From the NCBI GenBank assembly GCA_016717335.1, contig JADKFS010000002.1:682001-746000 (forward strand): DNA of 64,000 nucleotides, read 5' to 3'. How positions within the stretch are numbered: position 1 is the stretch's first letter; each line of letters starts with the position of its first letter. The position numbers were made by a program, and so were the translations under genes. Below are positions 25,125-33,750 of the stretch, in pieces. The notes below the pieces were generated by a model. That model made no database searches and was not told the DNA's origin. It saw only the letters and a list, made by a program, of their open reading frames with translations. The DNA is from Candidatus Ribeiella danica. Its GTDB lineage: Bacteria > Chloroflexota > Chloroflexia > Chloroflexales > Roseiflexaceae.

Positions 25125-25158
25125 ATCGTAGCAGGAAGATTTTCAGACATTGTTAAGA
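25125..25158 (-). promoter_or_regulatory. Two 11-bp direct repeats plus -10 before the DUF4405 operon
   Basis: On the minus strand TCTTAACAATG / TCTGAAAATCT (25158-25137) is followed after TCCTGC by a -10-like TACGAT (25130-25125). The AT-rich direct repeat stands out in this GC-rich DNA and looks like an OmpR-type activator site; the nearby regulator at 23259 is a candidate. Confidence 0.5.
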
Positions 25159-25171
25159 AGCAATGTGGAGA

Positions 25172-26197
25172 CTATGTAGAGTGCTCGTCCATCGGCGCCG
25201 AGCCGCGTCTGTACGCCGCGCTGGCGCGACGCAGCGCCGGGTCGCGCAGGCGCCGCCACAGACCGGTCGGGTAGCCGGCCATCTTCGCGAGGTCGCCCAG
25301 CAGCCGAATGGCGGGGATGAGCGCCACGGCGGCGGCCAGTTGCCGCCGGCCCAGCGCCGGGGCGCGCCGCCGCAGCCGCCGCAGCGGGGCGCGCGTGTAG
25401 GCCAGCCCAGCCGGGAGCAGCAGCGCCAGCAGCCCTGGGCGCCGCCAGGCGGCCAGCAGCAGCGCGGCCGCCGCGCCATAGGTGCCGTAGCGAATGGCGT
25501 GGCGCAGCGGCCACAGGTTGGCCACGCCGTCGCCGCGGGCGTACAGGAAGTACTGTCGCGCGAACGTGCGCGGCGACTCGCGCGGCCGGAACAGCACCAG
25601 CGCGTCGGGCGCGAAGGCGAAGCGCGCGCCGTCGCGCCGCAGCGCCAGGTCGAACAGGATGTCCTCGCAGTGGCTGGCCCACTCGGGGTAGCCGCCGGCG
25701 CGCTCCCAGGCCGCCTTGCGAAACGCGACCGACTGGCCGAACGGCAGAAACGCGGCCGCGTCGATCTCCTCGGCCTCGCGGTAGTTGGTCGCCGCAAGCG
25801 CCAGCTCGAACAGGCTGAGCGGCGCCGGCCGGAAGAAGCCGCCCACGACGTCGGCCTCGCCGCGCGCGAGCGGCGCGACGATCCGCTCCAGCCAGAGCGG
25901 GTCGAGCGTCAGGCCGGCGTCGGTGCAGGCGATCAGCGGGCCGCGCGCGTGCCGGATGGCGTTGTTGCGGCCGGAGGGGATGTTGTGCCCGCCGCGCACC
26001 AGCCGGATCGGGTGGCCGGCCGCGATGTAGCGCTCGACGATCGCCGGCGTCGCGTCGCGGCTGGCGCAATCGTTCACCACGATCTCGTCGGCCGGCCGGC
26101 TCTGCGCCAGCATCGAGTCCAGCAGCGCCGCGATATTGTCGGCCTCGTCGCGCACCGTGCAGACGAGTGAGACGGCCGGTGCATCCATAGCTACCAT
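25172..26197 (-). CDS. Family 2 glycosyltransferase, membrane-associated
   Basis: A 341-aa GT2 enzyme: the start VSLVCTVRDEADNIAALLDSML, DEIVVNDCASRDATP, the metal-binding position in LIACTDAGLTLDPLWLE and the acceptor-region GGYPEWASHCEDILF are the usual A-family landmarks. The C-terminal third has hydrophobic stretches (AAAALLLAAW, LLALLLPAGLAYT) that would attach it to the membrane, as in sugar-transferases acting on lipid or polymer acceptors. The sugar and acceptor cannot be told. The ATG at 26197 has GGAG four bases upstream. Confidence 0.85.
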   Translation of the reverse strand: MVAMDAPAVSLVCTVRDEADNIAALLDSMLAQSRPADEIVVNDCASRDATPAIVERYIAAGHPIRLVRGGHNIPSGRNNAIRHARGPLIACTDAGLTLDPLWLERIVAPLARGEADVVGGFFRPAPLSLFELALAATNYREAEEIDAAAFLPFGQSVAFRKAAWERAGGYPEWASHCEDILFDLALRRDGARFAFAPDALVLFRPRESPRTFARQYFLYARGDGVANLWPLRHAIRYGTYGAAAALLLAAWRRPGLLALLLPAGLAYTRAPLRRLRRRAPALGRRQLAAAVALIPAIRLLGDLAKMAGYPTGLWRRLRDPALRRASAAYRRGSAPMDEHST

Positions 26198-26291
26198 GTT
26201 CTCCGTTATAGTATGTAGAAGCCGCGGTGCTAGGAGGCAGCCTGTGCGGCTGGCGCATCACTCTCGGCACCACAGCGCTGAAAGGATCTCC

Positions 26292-27047
26292 ATGTTCAAC
26301 CGCGCCCTGCTCTACCTGTGGGCCATGCTGACACTGGGCCTGCTCGCCGCCTGCGGCAGCGCCACCAGCACGCCCGGCACGACGGCGCCGACAGGCGCCC
26401 AGCCCACGCGCGCCCCCGCGCCGGCCACCGCCGCGCCGCCGCCCGCCGCTGCGACCGCAGCGGGCCAGCCCACCGTCGCCGCGCCGCCGACCGCCACGGC
26501 ATCCGGCATCCCGGAGGGGCTGACGCCCGAGGGCTACCACGTGCTCGGCCGCGCCGACGCGCCGGTCACGCTGATCAACTACTCCGACTTCCTCTGAACG
26601 ACGTGCGCTTTCCACGTCGTGGAAACCGAGCCACTGATCGTCCGGGACTACATCGCCACCGGCAAAGTCAAGCTGATCTACCGCCACCTGCTGCAGCTCG
26701 GGGCCGGCTCCGTGCGCACCGCCGAGGCCTCGGAGTGCGCCGCCGACCAGGGGGCCTTCTGGCCGATGCACAACGCGCTCTACGCGCGCCAGAGCGAGGT
26801 CTACGGCGCGACCGATCTCGACGCCACGCTGGCCGGATTTGCCGGCGACCTGGGCCTCGACACGGCCGCGTTCGGCGAGTGCATGCGCACGAACAAGCAC
26901 CTGCAGTTCGTCCAGGACGACTACCGCGCCGCGCAGGCCGCCGGCGTGCAGAACCGCCCGGTGTTCGAGATCGGCGGCGCGCGCCTGACCGGCGCGCTCC
27001 CGTTCCAGACCTTCCAGACGCGGATCGACGCCGCGCTGCCGAAGTAG
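26292..27047 (+). CDS. DsbA-like thioredoxin-fold lipoprotein, candidate selenoprotein (UGA at codon 102)
   Basis: Translating through an in-frame TGA at 26595-26597 gives one 251-aa protein. It begins with a lipoprotein signal (LGLLAACG), then a disordered Ala/Pro/Thr linker to about residue 78, then a Thioredoxin_4/DsbA-like domain: RADAPVTLINYSDFL-[UGA]-TTCAFHV, followed by TEPLIVRDYIATGKVKLIYRH, ECAADQGAFWPMHNALY and QNRPVFEIGG. In this family the motif after SDF is CxxC; here the UGA takes exactly the place of the first, nucleophilic Cys, and Cys105 is the resolving one. Codon frame is unbroken on both sides and the next 30 bases can form a SECIS-like hairpin. I therefore favour Sec insertion over two genes or a pseudogene, but no sel genes lie in this window. 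The ATG at 26292 has AAGGA upstream. Confidence 0.75.
26595..26625 (+). promoter_or_regulatory. UGA codon and putative bacterial SECIS hairpin
   Basis: After the UGA come 11 bases, then TTTCCAC (26609-26615), loop GTC, and GTGGAAA (26619-26625), a perfect 7-bp stem with G as first loop base, 18 bases between UGA and loop. This fits the general form of bacterial SECIS elements and the spacing in E. coli fdhF as I recall it. A mutually exclusive stem ACGACGTG / CACGTCGT (26598-26605 with 26613-26620) is also possible. Confidence 0.65.
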
Positions 27048-27621
27048 GGCCGGGCCACCGCCCCATTATACTGCAGACTGCCGCGCCCGGCTCCACGCCG
27101 GGCGCGGCAGCCAGACTTCTGGGGCGCTGCGCCCCCGGCCCCCCGCCCGGGGGAACCCGCGCCGGTTCATGAAGCTGCGCCAAGCGTCTTTCCGGGGCGC
27201 TGCGCCCCCGGCCCCGCCCGGGGGAACCCGCGCCGGTTCCCCCGTCCCCCTCCGGCAAATGATGCCGTACCAGCCGCGAGCACTGTGGTGCATGCCCGGC
27301 ACTATCCCGAAGGGTCGAGTTGCATTCCGCCGCACCTGGATTCAGCCAGGCATGCGCCACCAGCGTTCAGCACGAGACGGCATCATTTTGGGGTCCAGGG
27401 GTGCAAGCCCCGGCCGGGGGGCGGCGGGGGTGGCGGCCCACCCCCGCCCGCGGGGGCACGGGGGGGCGCGCAGCCCCCCGGAACGAGTACGGGTGAGGCA
27501 CCCGCGGGGGAACGGGGGTGCGCAGCCCCTGAAAGCATATCGGGTTGGCGACGCCGCCCCGGTTGTGGTATAGTCTACGCGGCTGTCTGCGCCGGCGCGG
27601 GCCGGCGCATACGCGGAGAAT
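27048..27621 (+). repeat. Composite GC-rich interspersed element, copy 3 (most complete L-H-R)
   Basis: Two L modules (GGGGCGCTGCGCCCCCGGCC then GGGGGAACCCGCGCCGGTTC; about 27121-27170 and 27197-27240) are followed by the H core 27251-27389 and the R module from 27390 (GGGGTCCAGGGG) to about 27535. H starts CGGCAAATGATGCCGT and ends ACGGCATCATTTTG, perfect 12-base inverted ends; inside, GGTGCATGCCCGGC pairs imperfectly with GCCAGGCATGCGCCACC, so the whole core folds back on itself. It follows the candidate selenoprotein stop directly. Bases 27540-27621 hold the leader of the next gene. Confidence 0.85.
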
Positions 27622-28339
27622 ATGCCCATGTCTCGGCAGAACATCACAAGCCCAATCAGCATCCTGATCGCCGGCGTGGTCGTCATCCTGTTCCTGCTCG
27701 CGGGCGTCGGGACATCGGCCGTCGGCCGCCTGCAGACGGCCGCCCCGACCCTGACACCCTGCCTACCGGGCGACGATATCTACGAGAGCTGCCTCGAAGA
27801 TCAGGCCGACGATCTGACCGCGACGGCGGACGCGAAGACCGCCACGGCCGAGGCCTACCCATACCCGGCCGGCGGCGCGACGCCAAGCGCCACGCCAACC
27901 GCCCAGGGCGCGCCGGGAACGATCACGCCCACGCTGAACCGGACCGCTACGCCGACGCCGCGCGGCGGCGCGGGGCGCAGCCCCACCCCCGACCACGACA
28001 GCGCTCGCTAGCTCGACACCGGAGCCGTCCAGCCTGGATACGCCGACGCCCACGCCTGTCTCCGCGCTCACCTGCGCGCCGGGCGTGCCGGTCGTCGTCA
28101 GGGGCGCGGGGCCGCCGCGCGCGGCCTATCTGCTGTACTTCGGCGATCGTGCGGTCGGGGGCGGCAGCATCGGCCCGGACGGCACGTTTTCAGCCCGGCT
28201 GGTCGTCGGCCGCGAGCGCGCCGGCGAGTACGACCTGACCGTGCGGCTGCGCGGGACTCGCCAGGTGCTGCTCCAGCTGACCTGTGCCGTCCCCGAGGTC
28301 ACGCCGACGCTGCTCCCGACGGCGCGCGGGCTGCGCTGA
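27622..28339 (+). pseudogene. Secreted or anchored Thr/Pro-rich protein, frameshifted
   Basis: The first frame (27622-28011) encodes a membrane anchor (ISILIAGVVVILFLLAGVG) and a Thr/Pro-rich stretch (ATPTAQGAPGTITPTLN). From about 27960 the continuation is in the +1 frame: TTTALASSTPEPSSLDTPT, then TCAPGVPVVVRGAGPPRA and a small beta-rich domain (YLLYFGDRAVGGGSIGPDG ... RLRGTRQVLLQLTC) ending at 28339. The junction lies in a GGCGGCGCGGGGCGCAGCC run that resembles the R module, so either one extra base is a sequencing error or the gene is broken. The domain looks like an Ig-like fold. No known family is identified. Confidence 0.6.
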
Positions 28340-28462
28340 TCGAAAATCGCAGCGATGTGTCTTGCGCCCGAGCCCGGCGCGCTTGCGTGTCTCGACAGTC
28401 TATGCTATGGTCTGTGGTAGCTGTGGCGCCGGCCAGGCGCCGCTGTTCAGGAGCGCACGCGC

Positions 28463-29125
28463 GTGCCGGTGACCGATCCGCTTTTTCCGTGGGAGCCGTG
28501 GGCCAGGCTGGCGCGCACCGCGCTGGAGCCGGGGCAGCCGGTGCCGTTCGAGCAGCTCCTGATGGTGCGCGATCTCGAGGGGCGCTTCGCGCGCCGCTTC
28601 GAGCCGCCCGAGGGGGTCGTGCCGCGGCTCGGCGCGGTGCTGGTGCTGCTGTACCCCGACGGCGCCGATCTGCGGCTGCCGCTGACGGTTCGCAGCGATC
28701 TGCTGCCCAGCCACCGCGGGGAGGTCTCGCTGCCGGGCGGCTCGATCGACCCGGGCGAGGACGGCCCGATCAGCGCCGCGCTGCGCGAGTGCCACGAGGA
28801 GCTGGGCGTCGACCCGCGCAGCGTTGCGGTCTGGGGCACGCTCTCGCCGTTCTATATCCCGCCCAGCAACTTCCGGATCACGCCGGTCGTCGGGTTTTGC
28901 GACCGCGCCCCGACGCTGATCCCAAACGGCGACGAGGTGAGCGCGGTCATCACCGTGACACTGCGCGAGCTGCTCGACCCAGCCAGCGTCGTGACCGAGC
29001 AGTGGTCGCTGCGCGGGATGGATGTCCACGTGCCGTTTTTCGCGATCGATGGTCACAAGGTCTGGGGGGCCACGGCGATCGTCCTGAGCGAGCTTGTCGC
29101 TCGGATGCGCCGGGCCATGCCGTAG
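28463..29125 (+). CDS. Nudix hydrolase (NudL/CoA-pyrophosphatase-like)
   Basis: A 220-aa protein with the Nudix helix SLPGGSIDPGEDGP followed by ALRECHEELGV; the catalytic EExG is intact and there is one residue more than the strict consensus between the first Glu and the REx2EE part, as seen in NudL-type enzymes. The context GAVLVLLYPDGADLRLPLTVRS and HRGEVSLPGG fits coenzyme A or NDP-X pyrophosphatases. The GTG at 28463 is preceded by CAGGAG. It is followed by a small ORF and the acylase gene on the same strand. Confidence 0.85.
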   Translation: MPVTDPLFPWEPWARLARTALEPGQPVPFEQLLMVRDLEGRFARRFEPPEGVVPRLGAVLVLLYPDGADLRLPLTVRSDLLPSHRGEVSLPGGSIDPGEDGPISAALRECHEELGVDPRSVAVWGTLSPFYIPPSNFRITPVVGFCDRAPTLIPNGDEVSAVITVTLRELLDPASVVTEQWSLRGMDVHVPFFAIDGHKVWGATAIVLSELVARMRRAMP

Positions 29126-29148
29126 AAGCATATCAGGAGGATGCAGCT

Positions 29149-29391
29149 ATGCCGATCGACGAAGCTATTGCCGACCTGACTACGCGGATCAAGGGAGTTA
29201 GCCCCAATGCGGTGATCCGCGTGAAGCGGCGCTCGGATGAGGAGGCCTCGATGCGCGTCTACGCGCCGGCCGACCACGAGGGCGTGCTGAAGGAGGCGAC
29301 TCAGGAGATCACCCTGAGCCTGCTGCGCGAGGGCCTGGACGTCCAGGTGCTGGTCTACGATATCGCCACATCGCTGCCGCCGGAGCAGTAG
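29149..29391 (+). CDS. Small conserved-looking protein (80 aa)
   Basis: An 80-residue acidic/basic protein without hydrophobic segments (MPIDEAIADLTTRIKG, VIRVKRRSDEEASMRVY, LREGLDVQVLVYD), predicted alpha-beta. CAGGAGG lies eight bases upstream of the ATG at 29149, which supports translation. It sits between the Nudix gene and the acylase, whose GTG starts two bases after its stop. Family not recognised. Confidence 0.7.
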   Translation: MPIDEAIADLTTRIKGVSPNAVIRVKRRSDEEASMRVYAPADHEGVLKEATQEITLSLLREGLDVQVLVYDIATSLPPEQ

Positions 29392-29392
29392 C

Positions 29393-31879
29393 GTGGCATC
29401 GATCGAGAGGATCGGCAAGATCGCCGGCGTGGCGCTCGGGGCGGCCGGGCTGGCCGGGGTCGCCGCGGCCGCGGCGCTGCGCCGGTCGCTGCCGCGCAGC
29501 GCCGGCCGGCTGGCGCTGCCGGGGCTGGGCGCGCCGGTGCAGGTGCTGCGCGACCGCTGGGGCGTGCCGCATATCTACGCGCAGGGCGCCGCCGACCTGT
29601 TCGCGGCCCAGGGCTACGTCCACGCCCAGGATCGGCTGTGGCAGATGGAGCTGCAGCGCCGCACCGGCCACGGTCGCCTGGCCGAGATCTTTGGCGAGAT
29701 CGCGCTCGACACCGACCGCTTCGTGCGCGTGATGGGCTTCGGCCGGATCGCGCGGCGCGAGGTCGAGCAGCTCAGCGACACGGCCCGCCTGGCGGTCGAC
29801 GCCTACGTGCGCGGCGTGAACGCCTTCGTCGATCAGAGCGCCGGGCGGCTGCCGATCGAGTTCACCATCCTGCGGCAGCGGCCCGCGCCCTGGGATGCGG
29901 CCGATGTGCTGGTCTGGGGCAAGATCATGGCCCAGAACCTGTCGCGCAGCTGGGTCACCGATCTGCTGCGGGCGCAGATCGTGGCGGCGGTCGGGCCCGA
30001 GCGCGCGTCGGCGCTGGAGCCGGAGTACCTGGCCGACCACCCGCTGACGCTACCAAGCGGGCTGCGCTACCGGTCGAACATCGGCGCGGACGCGCTGGGC
30101 ATGCTGGCCGCGGCATCGCCCTATCTTGGCAACGGCGAGGCCGGCCAGGGCAGCAACGCCTGGGCGGTCGGCGGCGAGCGCTCGGCGTCGGGCCGGCCGC
30201 TGCTGGCCAACGATGTCCACCTCATCCTGCAGCTCCCATCGCTGTGGTACGAGAATCACCTGAGCGGCGGCGGCTACCACGTGACCGGCGCGAGCCTGCC
30301 CGGCACACCCGGCGTGGTGATCGGTCACAACGAGCGGGTGGCCTGGGGCATCACCAACGGCGAGAACGATGTGCAGGACCTGTTCGTCGAGCGTTTCGAC
30401 CCGGCCGACCCGACCCGCTACCAGTTCCGCGGCGCCTGGGAGCCGGCGACGATCGTGCGCGAGCAGATCGCCGTCAAGGGCCGCGCGCAGCCGCACGTCG
30501 AGCAGGTCCGCGTCACGCGCCACGGGCCGGTTATATCCTCCCTGATTCCCAATCCTGGCAGTCAGCAGTCAGCAGCCGGCAGCCCGCAGTCGTCGCCGAG
30601 TGGCGGAGGAACTGCCGACTGGCGGCTGCCGACTGCAAATGAGGAATTGGCGCTGCGCTGGACCGCGCTCGAGCCGAGCCAGACGATCGACGCCGCGCTG
30701 GCGATCAACCGCGCGCACGACTGGGCCAGCTTTCGCGCCGCCGTCGCCGACTGGACCGCGCCGACCAGCAACTTCATCTACGCCGACGTGGACGGGCACT
30801 TCGGCTACGCCTTCGGCGGCCAGATGCCCATCCGCGCGCGCGGCGACGGCCGGCTGCCCGTGCCGGGCTGGACCGGCGAGTACGAGTGGATCGGGCTCAT
30901 CCCGCCTGGCGAGCTGCCGCACGCGCTCGACCCGGACGAGGGCCTGGTGGTGACCGCCAACAACCGCATCGTCGGCGACGACTACCCGCACGCGATGCCG
31001 TCGGAGTGGCTGCCGGGCTACCGCGCCGCGCGGATCGGCCAGCTGCTCAATCAGACGCCGGGCCACGACGCGCGCTCGTTCGCGCGCATCCAGGCCGATC
31101 AGCGTAGCCTGCCGGGGATCGAGCTAGCCGCGCTGGCCGGCCGGCTGCCGGCGAGCACGCCAACCGCGCGCCAGGCGCGCCAGGCGCTGGCATCCTGGGA
31201 TGGCGAGCTGACGGCCGATAGCGTCGGCGGCGCGATCTACGCCCGGCTGCGCGAGAAGCTGCTGCGCTCCGCGTACGACGAGGTCGCCGGGCCGCTGGGC
31301 CAGGTGGCCGGCATCGGCGCATTCGCCGAGCTGATCAGCGGCGGCTACCTCTGGCAGGCGCTGCCGCGGCTGCTGCGGCGCCTTGCCGCGCGCGACGACA
31401 GCTGGCTGCCGGCCGGGCGCACCGGCGACGACCTGCTGCGCGCGGCCTGGGAGTCGGCCGTCGCCGAGCTGCGCGCCGAGCTGGGCGACGACGTGTCCGG
31501 CTGGCGCTACGGGCGCTACCACACGCTGACGCTGCGCCACCCGCTCGGCGCGGTCGCGGCGCTGGCCCCGCTGCTCAACCGCGGCCCGTTCCCCACCGGC
31601 GGCGACGCCGACACCGTGCGAATGGGCTTGGCCCCACGCCAGCACGCCGGCGCGCCCTTCTACGTCGCCCCGTCGTACCGCCAGATCTGCGACCCGGCGA
31701 ACTGGGACAACTGCCAGAGCATCCACCCGGGCGGCCAGTCGGGCCAGCCCGCCAGCCGGCACTACGCCGACTTCGTGCAGCCCTACCTGAACATGCAGTA
31801 CCACCCGATGCCGTGGAGCCGCGCGCGAGTCGAGGATGCCACGGTGCGCAGGCTGACGCTGGAGCCGGCGGCGACGTAG
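29393..31879 (+). CDS. Penicillin acylase (Ntn-hydrolase) family protein
   Basis: An 828-aa precursor with an N-terminal helix (GVALGAAGLAGVAAAAAL), the alpha-chain start VQVLRDRWGVPHIYAQGAAD and QGYVHAQDRLWQMELQRRT, and the autocatalytic site GQGSNAWAVGG, where Ser254 becomes the N-terminal nucleophile of the beta chain. Later landmarks (HLILQLPSLWYENHL, GVVIGHNERVAWGITN, the final NWDNCQSIHPGGQSG) fit penicillin G/acyl-homoserine-lactone acylases. Substrate open: amide side chains or quorum signals. In the beta chain, residues about 385-415, an in-frame segment of GCAGTCA-type heptamers (SQQSAAGSPQSSPSGGG) has been inserted. GTG start two bases after the previous stop. Confidence 0.9.
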   Translation: MASIERIGKIAGVALGAAGLAGVAAAAALRRSLPRSAGRLALPGLGAPVQVLRDRWGVPHIYAQGAADLFAAQGYVHAQDRLWQMELQRRTGHGRLAEIFGEIALDTDRFVRVMGFGRIARREVEQLSDTARLAVDAYVRGVNAFVDQSAGRLPIEFTILRQRPAPWDAADVLVWGKIMAQNLSRSWVTDLLRAQIVAAVGPERASALEPEYLADHPLTLPSGLRYRSNIGADALGMLAAASPYLGNGEAGQGSNAWAVGGERSASGRPLLANDVHLILQLPSLWYENHLSGGGYHVTGASLPGTPGVVIGHNERVAWGITNGENDVQDLFVERFDPADPTRYQFRGAWEPATIVREQIAVKGRAQPHVEQVRVTRHGPVISSLIPNPGSQQSAAGSPQSSPSGGGTADWRLPTANEELALRWTALEPSQTIDAALAINRAHDWASFRAAVADWTAPTSNFIYADVDGHFGYAFGGQMPIRARGDGRLPVPGWTGEYEWIGLIPPGELPHALDPDEGLVVTANNRIVGDDYPHAMPSEWLPGYRAARIGQLLNQTPGHDARSFARIQADQRSLPGIELAALAGRLPASTPTARQARQALASWDGELTADSVGGAIYARLREKLLRSAYDEVAGPLGQVAGIGAFAELISGGYLWQALPRLLRRLAARDDSWLPAGRTGDDLLRAAWESAVAELRAELGDDVSGWRYGRYHTLTLRHPLGAVAALAPLLNRGPFPTGGDADTVRMGLAPRQHAGAPFYVAPSYRQICDPANWDNCQSIHPGGQSGQPASRHYADFVQPYLNMQYHPMPWSRARVEDATVRRLTLEPAAT

Positions 31880-31904
31880 AGATCGCTCCGCCTCTGCACT
31901 ACAG

Positions 31905-31939
31905 ATCAGGGTGCGGTCGCCTAGCGACCGCACCCTGAT
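31905..31939. terminator. Perfect 16-bp hairpin with CTA loop between convergent genes
   Basis: Arms ATCAGGGTGCGGTCGC and GCGACCGCACCCTGAT with loop CTA, between the acylase (plus) and the nucleoside phosphorylase (minus). The arm core recurs at 58331-58373 with loop AAA. Confidence 0.75.
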
Positions 31940-31999
31940 GATATCACCATACTCCCTCTCCCACGTTCGAAAGAGAGGGCTGGGAGTGAGTGCCGCCCG

Positions 32000-32827
32000 C
32001 TACAGCTTCTCCAGAATGCCCTTGAGCAGCGCGGCGAACTTCGGCTTGGCGGCATCGCCGGCCTCCAGCACCTCTTCGTGGTTGGCGGGCGCGCCGTCCG
32101 GCAGCGCCAGGTTGGTGACCAGCGAGATGCCCAGCACGCGCATGCCGCCGTGTCGCGCCACGGTCACCTCCGGCGCGGTCGACATGCCGACGACGTCGGC
32201 GCCGAGGATACGGCACATGCGCAGCTCGGCGCCGCTCTCGAACGCCGGGCCGGTCAGCATCATGTAGACCCCCTCGCGCAGCGTAGTGCCCTGCTCGGCG
32301 GCTACCGCCCGCGCGATCTGCCCAAGCTCGACGTCGAACGCGCCGACCATGGCCGGGAAGCGCAGGCCGAGCCGATCGTCGTTCTCGCCGATCAGCGGGT
32401 GGTGGCCGGCCATGCCGGGCAGGAAGATCTGGTCGGTGATCCGCATCAGGTCGCCGACGGCCCAGTCGGGCCGCAGCCCGCCCGCCGCGTTGGTCACGAT
32501 CAGCGTGCTGCAGCCAAGCGCGCGCATGACTCGCACCGGAAAAGTGACCTGCTGCATCGAGTAGCCCTCGTAGAAGTGGAAGCGCCCGCGCATGACCGCG
32601 ACCGGCTGGCCGGCCAGCCGCCCCAGCGCCAGCTCGCCGCGGTGGCCGTGAACGGTCGAGCGCGGGAAGCCCGGGATCTCCGAGTACGGCAGCGCCGTCG
32701 CGTCCTCGAGCTCGTCGGCCACGCTGCCCAGCCCCGAGCCCAGGATCATCCCGACGCGCGGCGCGATCCGTGTGCGGTCGGCGATCGCCGCGCGCGCCTG
32801 CCCGATCTGGGTGAAGAGATCGTCCAT
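32000..32827 (-). CDS. Purine nucleoside phosphorylase (trimeric PNP family)
   Basis: A 275-aa enzyme with the family motifs in order: MILGSGLGSVAD and GHRGELALGRL (phosphate site), GRFHFYEGYSMQQV, LIVTNAAGGL, VGMSTAPEV and GISLVTNLA. It cleaves inosine/guanosine with phosphate to base and ribose-1-phosphate in purine salvage. The start at 32827 has GGGGGA five bases upstream; an ATG 21 codons earlier would begin in unrelated sequence. Length and motifs are normal. Confidence 0.95.
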   Translation of the reverse strand: MDDLFTQIGQARAAIADRTRIAPRVGMILGSGLGSVADELEDATALPYSEIPGFPRSTVHGHRGELALGRLAGQPVAVMRGRFHFYEGYSMQQVTFPVRVMRALGCSTLIVTNAAGGLRPDWAVGDLMRITDQIFLPGMAGHHPLIGENDDRLGLRFPAMVGAFDVELGQIARAVAAEQGTTLREGVYMMLTGPAFESGAELRMCRILGADVVGMSTAPEVTVARHGGMRVLGISLVTNLALPDGAPANHEEVLEAGDAAKPKFAALLKGILEKL

Positions 32828-32919
32828 ACGTATCCCCCATTCAAGAGAAACCGCACATAAACACAGATGCACGCAGATTTGAAAACGCATTGGCGTTTAT
32901 CCGCGCGCACCTGCGGTTC

Positions 32920-33609
32920 TCAGATCCGGCTCAGCAGCTCGCGCTTCTTGGCCTCGAACTCGTCCTGCGAGAGCAGCCCCTGGTCGCGCAGGTCGGCCAG
33001 CTGCTGCAGCGTGTGCTCCAGGTCGCCCTGGCCGCCGGGGTAGGCCGCCGGCTGGGTGTAGGCCGCCACCGCCTGCGGATCGAGGTAGCCGTAGCCGCGG
33101 TTGAAGTTGTGCTTGGCCTCAAGCATGGCCCGCTTGAACTGGAGCGGGTGCGCGATCCAGCGCATCTGGTTGATCCCGACGTCCGATGCCGTCAAGATCT
33201 CGATCGTGCCGAAGTCGAACATGCGGCCTAGCCAGCTCTGGCGCAGCTCGACATCGTTGATCTTGTCGAGCGACGAGTCGATCACCGCTTTGTTGAAGAT
33301 CCCGCGCAGCTGGATCACGCGCTGGTCGGTGACGATGTACTGCTCGTTGTTCCAGCGCAGGTAGTCCAGAAACGCGCTGATCAGCACGACCAGGCTGATC
33401 AGCCCGCAGGCGATCAGCACGACCTGGCCGACCGGCAAGCCGAGCACGATCGGGCTGGGGAACGCGGCGCGCGCCGCTACGCCGGCGGCGATCAGCACGG
33501 CGATCAGGACCATCTCAGTCAAGATGTTGCTGATCAGCACGAACGCGTGCTGGCGCCCGTCGTAGAGAATCTGCTCGTCGCGGCCAAGCAGCTCGTCAAT
33601 GTATGCCAT
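32920..33609 (-). CDS. Membrane PH-domain (YdbT/bPH2-like) protein with C-terminal SHOCT
   Basis: A 229-aa protein: two hydrophobic helices near the N-terminus (NILTEMVLIAVLIAAGVAA, VGQVVLIACGLISLVVLISA), a bacterial pleckstrin-like domain (WNNEQYIVTDQRVIQLRGIF, SSLDKINDVELRQSWLGRMF, TIEILTAS) and, after a Tyr/Ala/Pro-rich linker, a SHOCT motif (LQQLADLRDQGLLSQDEFEAK). Function of this architecture is unknown; it is often linked to membrane or envelope homeostasis. The start at 33609 has AAGGAGAAG upstream. Confidence 0.85.
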   Translation of the reverse strand: MAYIDELLGRDEQILYDGRQHAFVLISNILTEMVLIAVLIAAGVAARAAFPSPIVLGLPVGQVVLIACGLISLVVLISAFLDYLRWNNEQYIVTDQRVIQLRGIFNKAVIDSSLDKINDVELRQSWLGRMFDFGTIEILTASDVGINQMRWIAHPLQFKRAMLEAKHNFNRGYGYLDPQAVAAYTQPAAYPGGQGDLEHTLQQLADLRDQGLLSQDEFEAKKRELLSRI

Positions 33610-33750
33610 GATCTTCTCCTTGCGTGCTCGCGGGAACGTTACGATCAGAAGCGGTGTTGGTCGATACCTACTATCTTTGCGGTTTGGCCTTTTCGCGGGC
33701 TGGGCGAATGACAAACCGTGCAAAGTATAGTGATACCGTCACTTCCCGTG

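Noticed and set aside
26595..26619. Two separate genes: a short lipoprotein ending at TGA 26597 and a GTG-started second gene at 26619
   Set aside because: Both parts are in the same frame, together make one Thioredoxin_4 domain, and the TGA falls on the catalytic Cys position; the second has no ribosome site.
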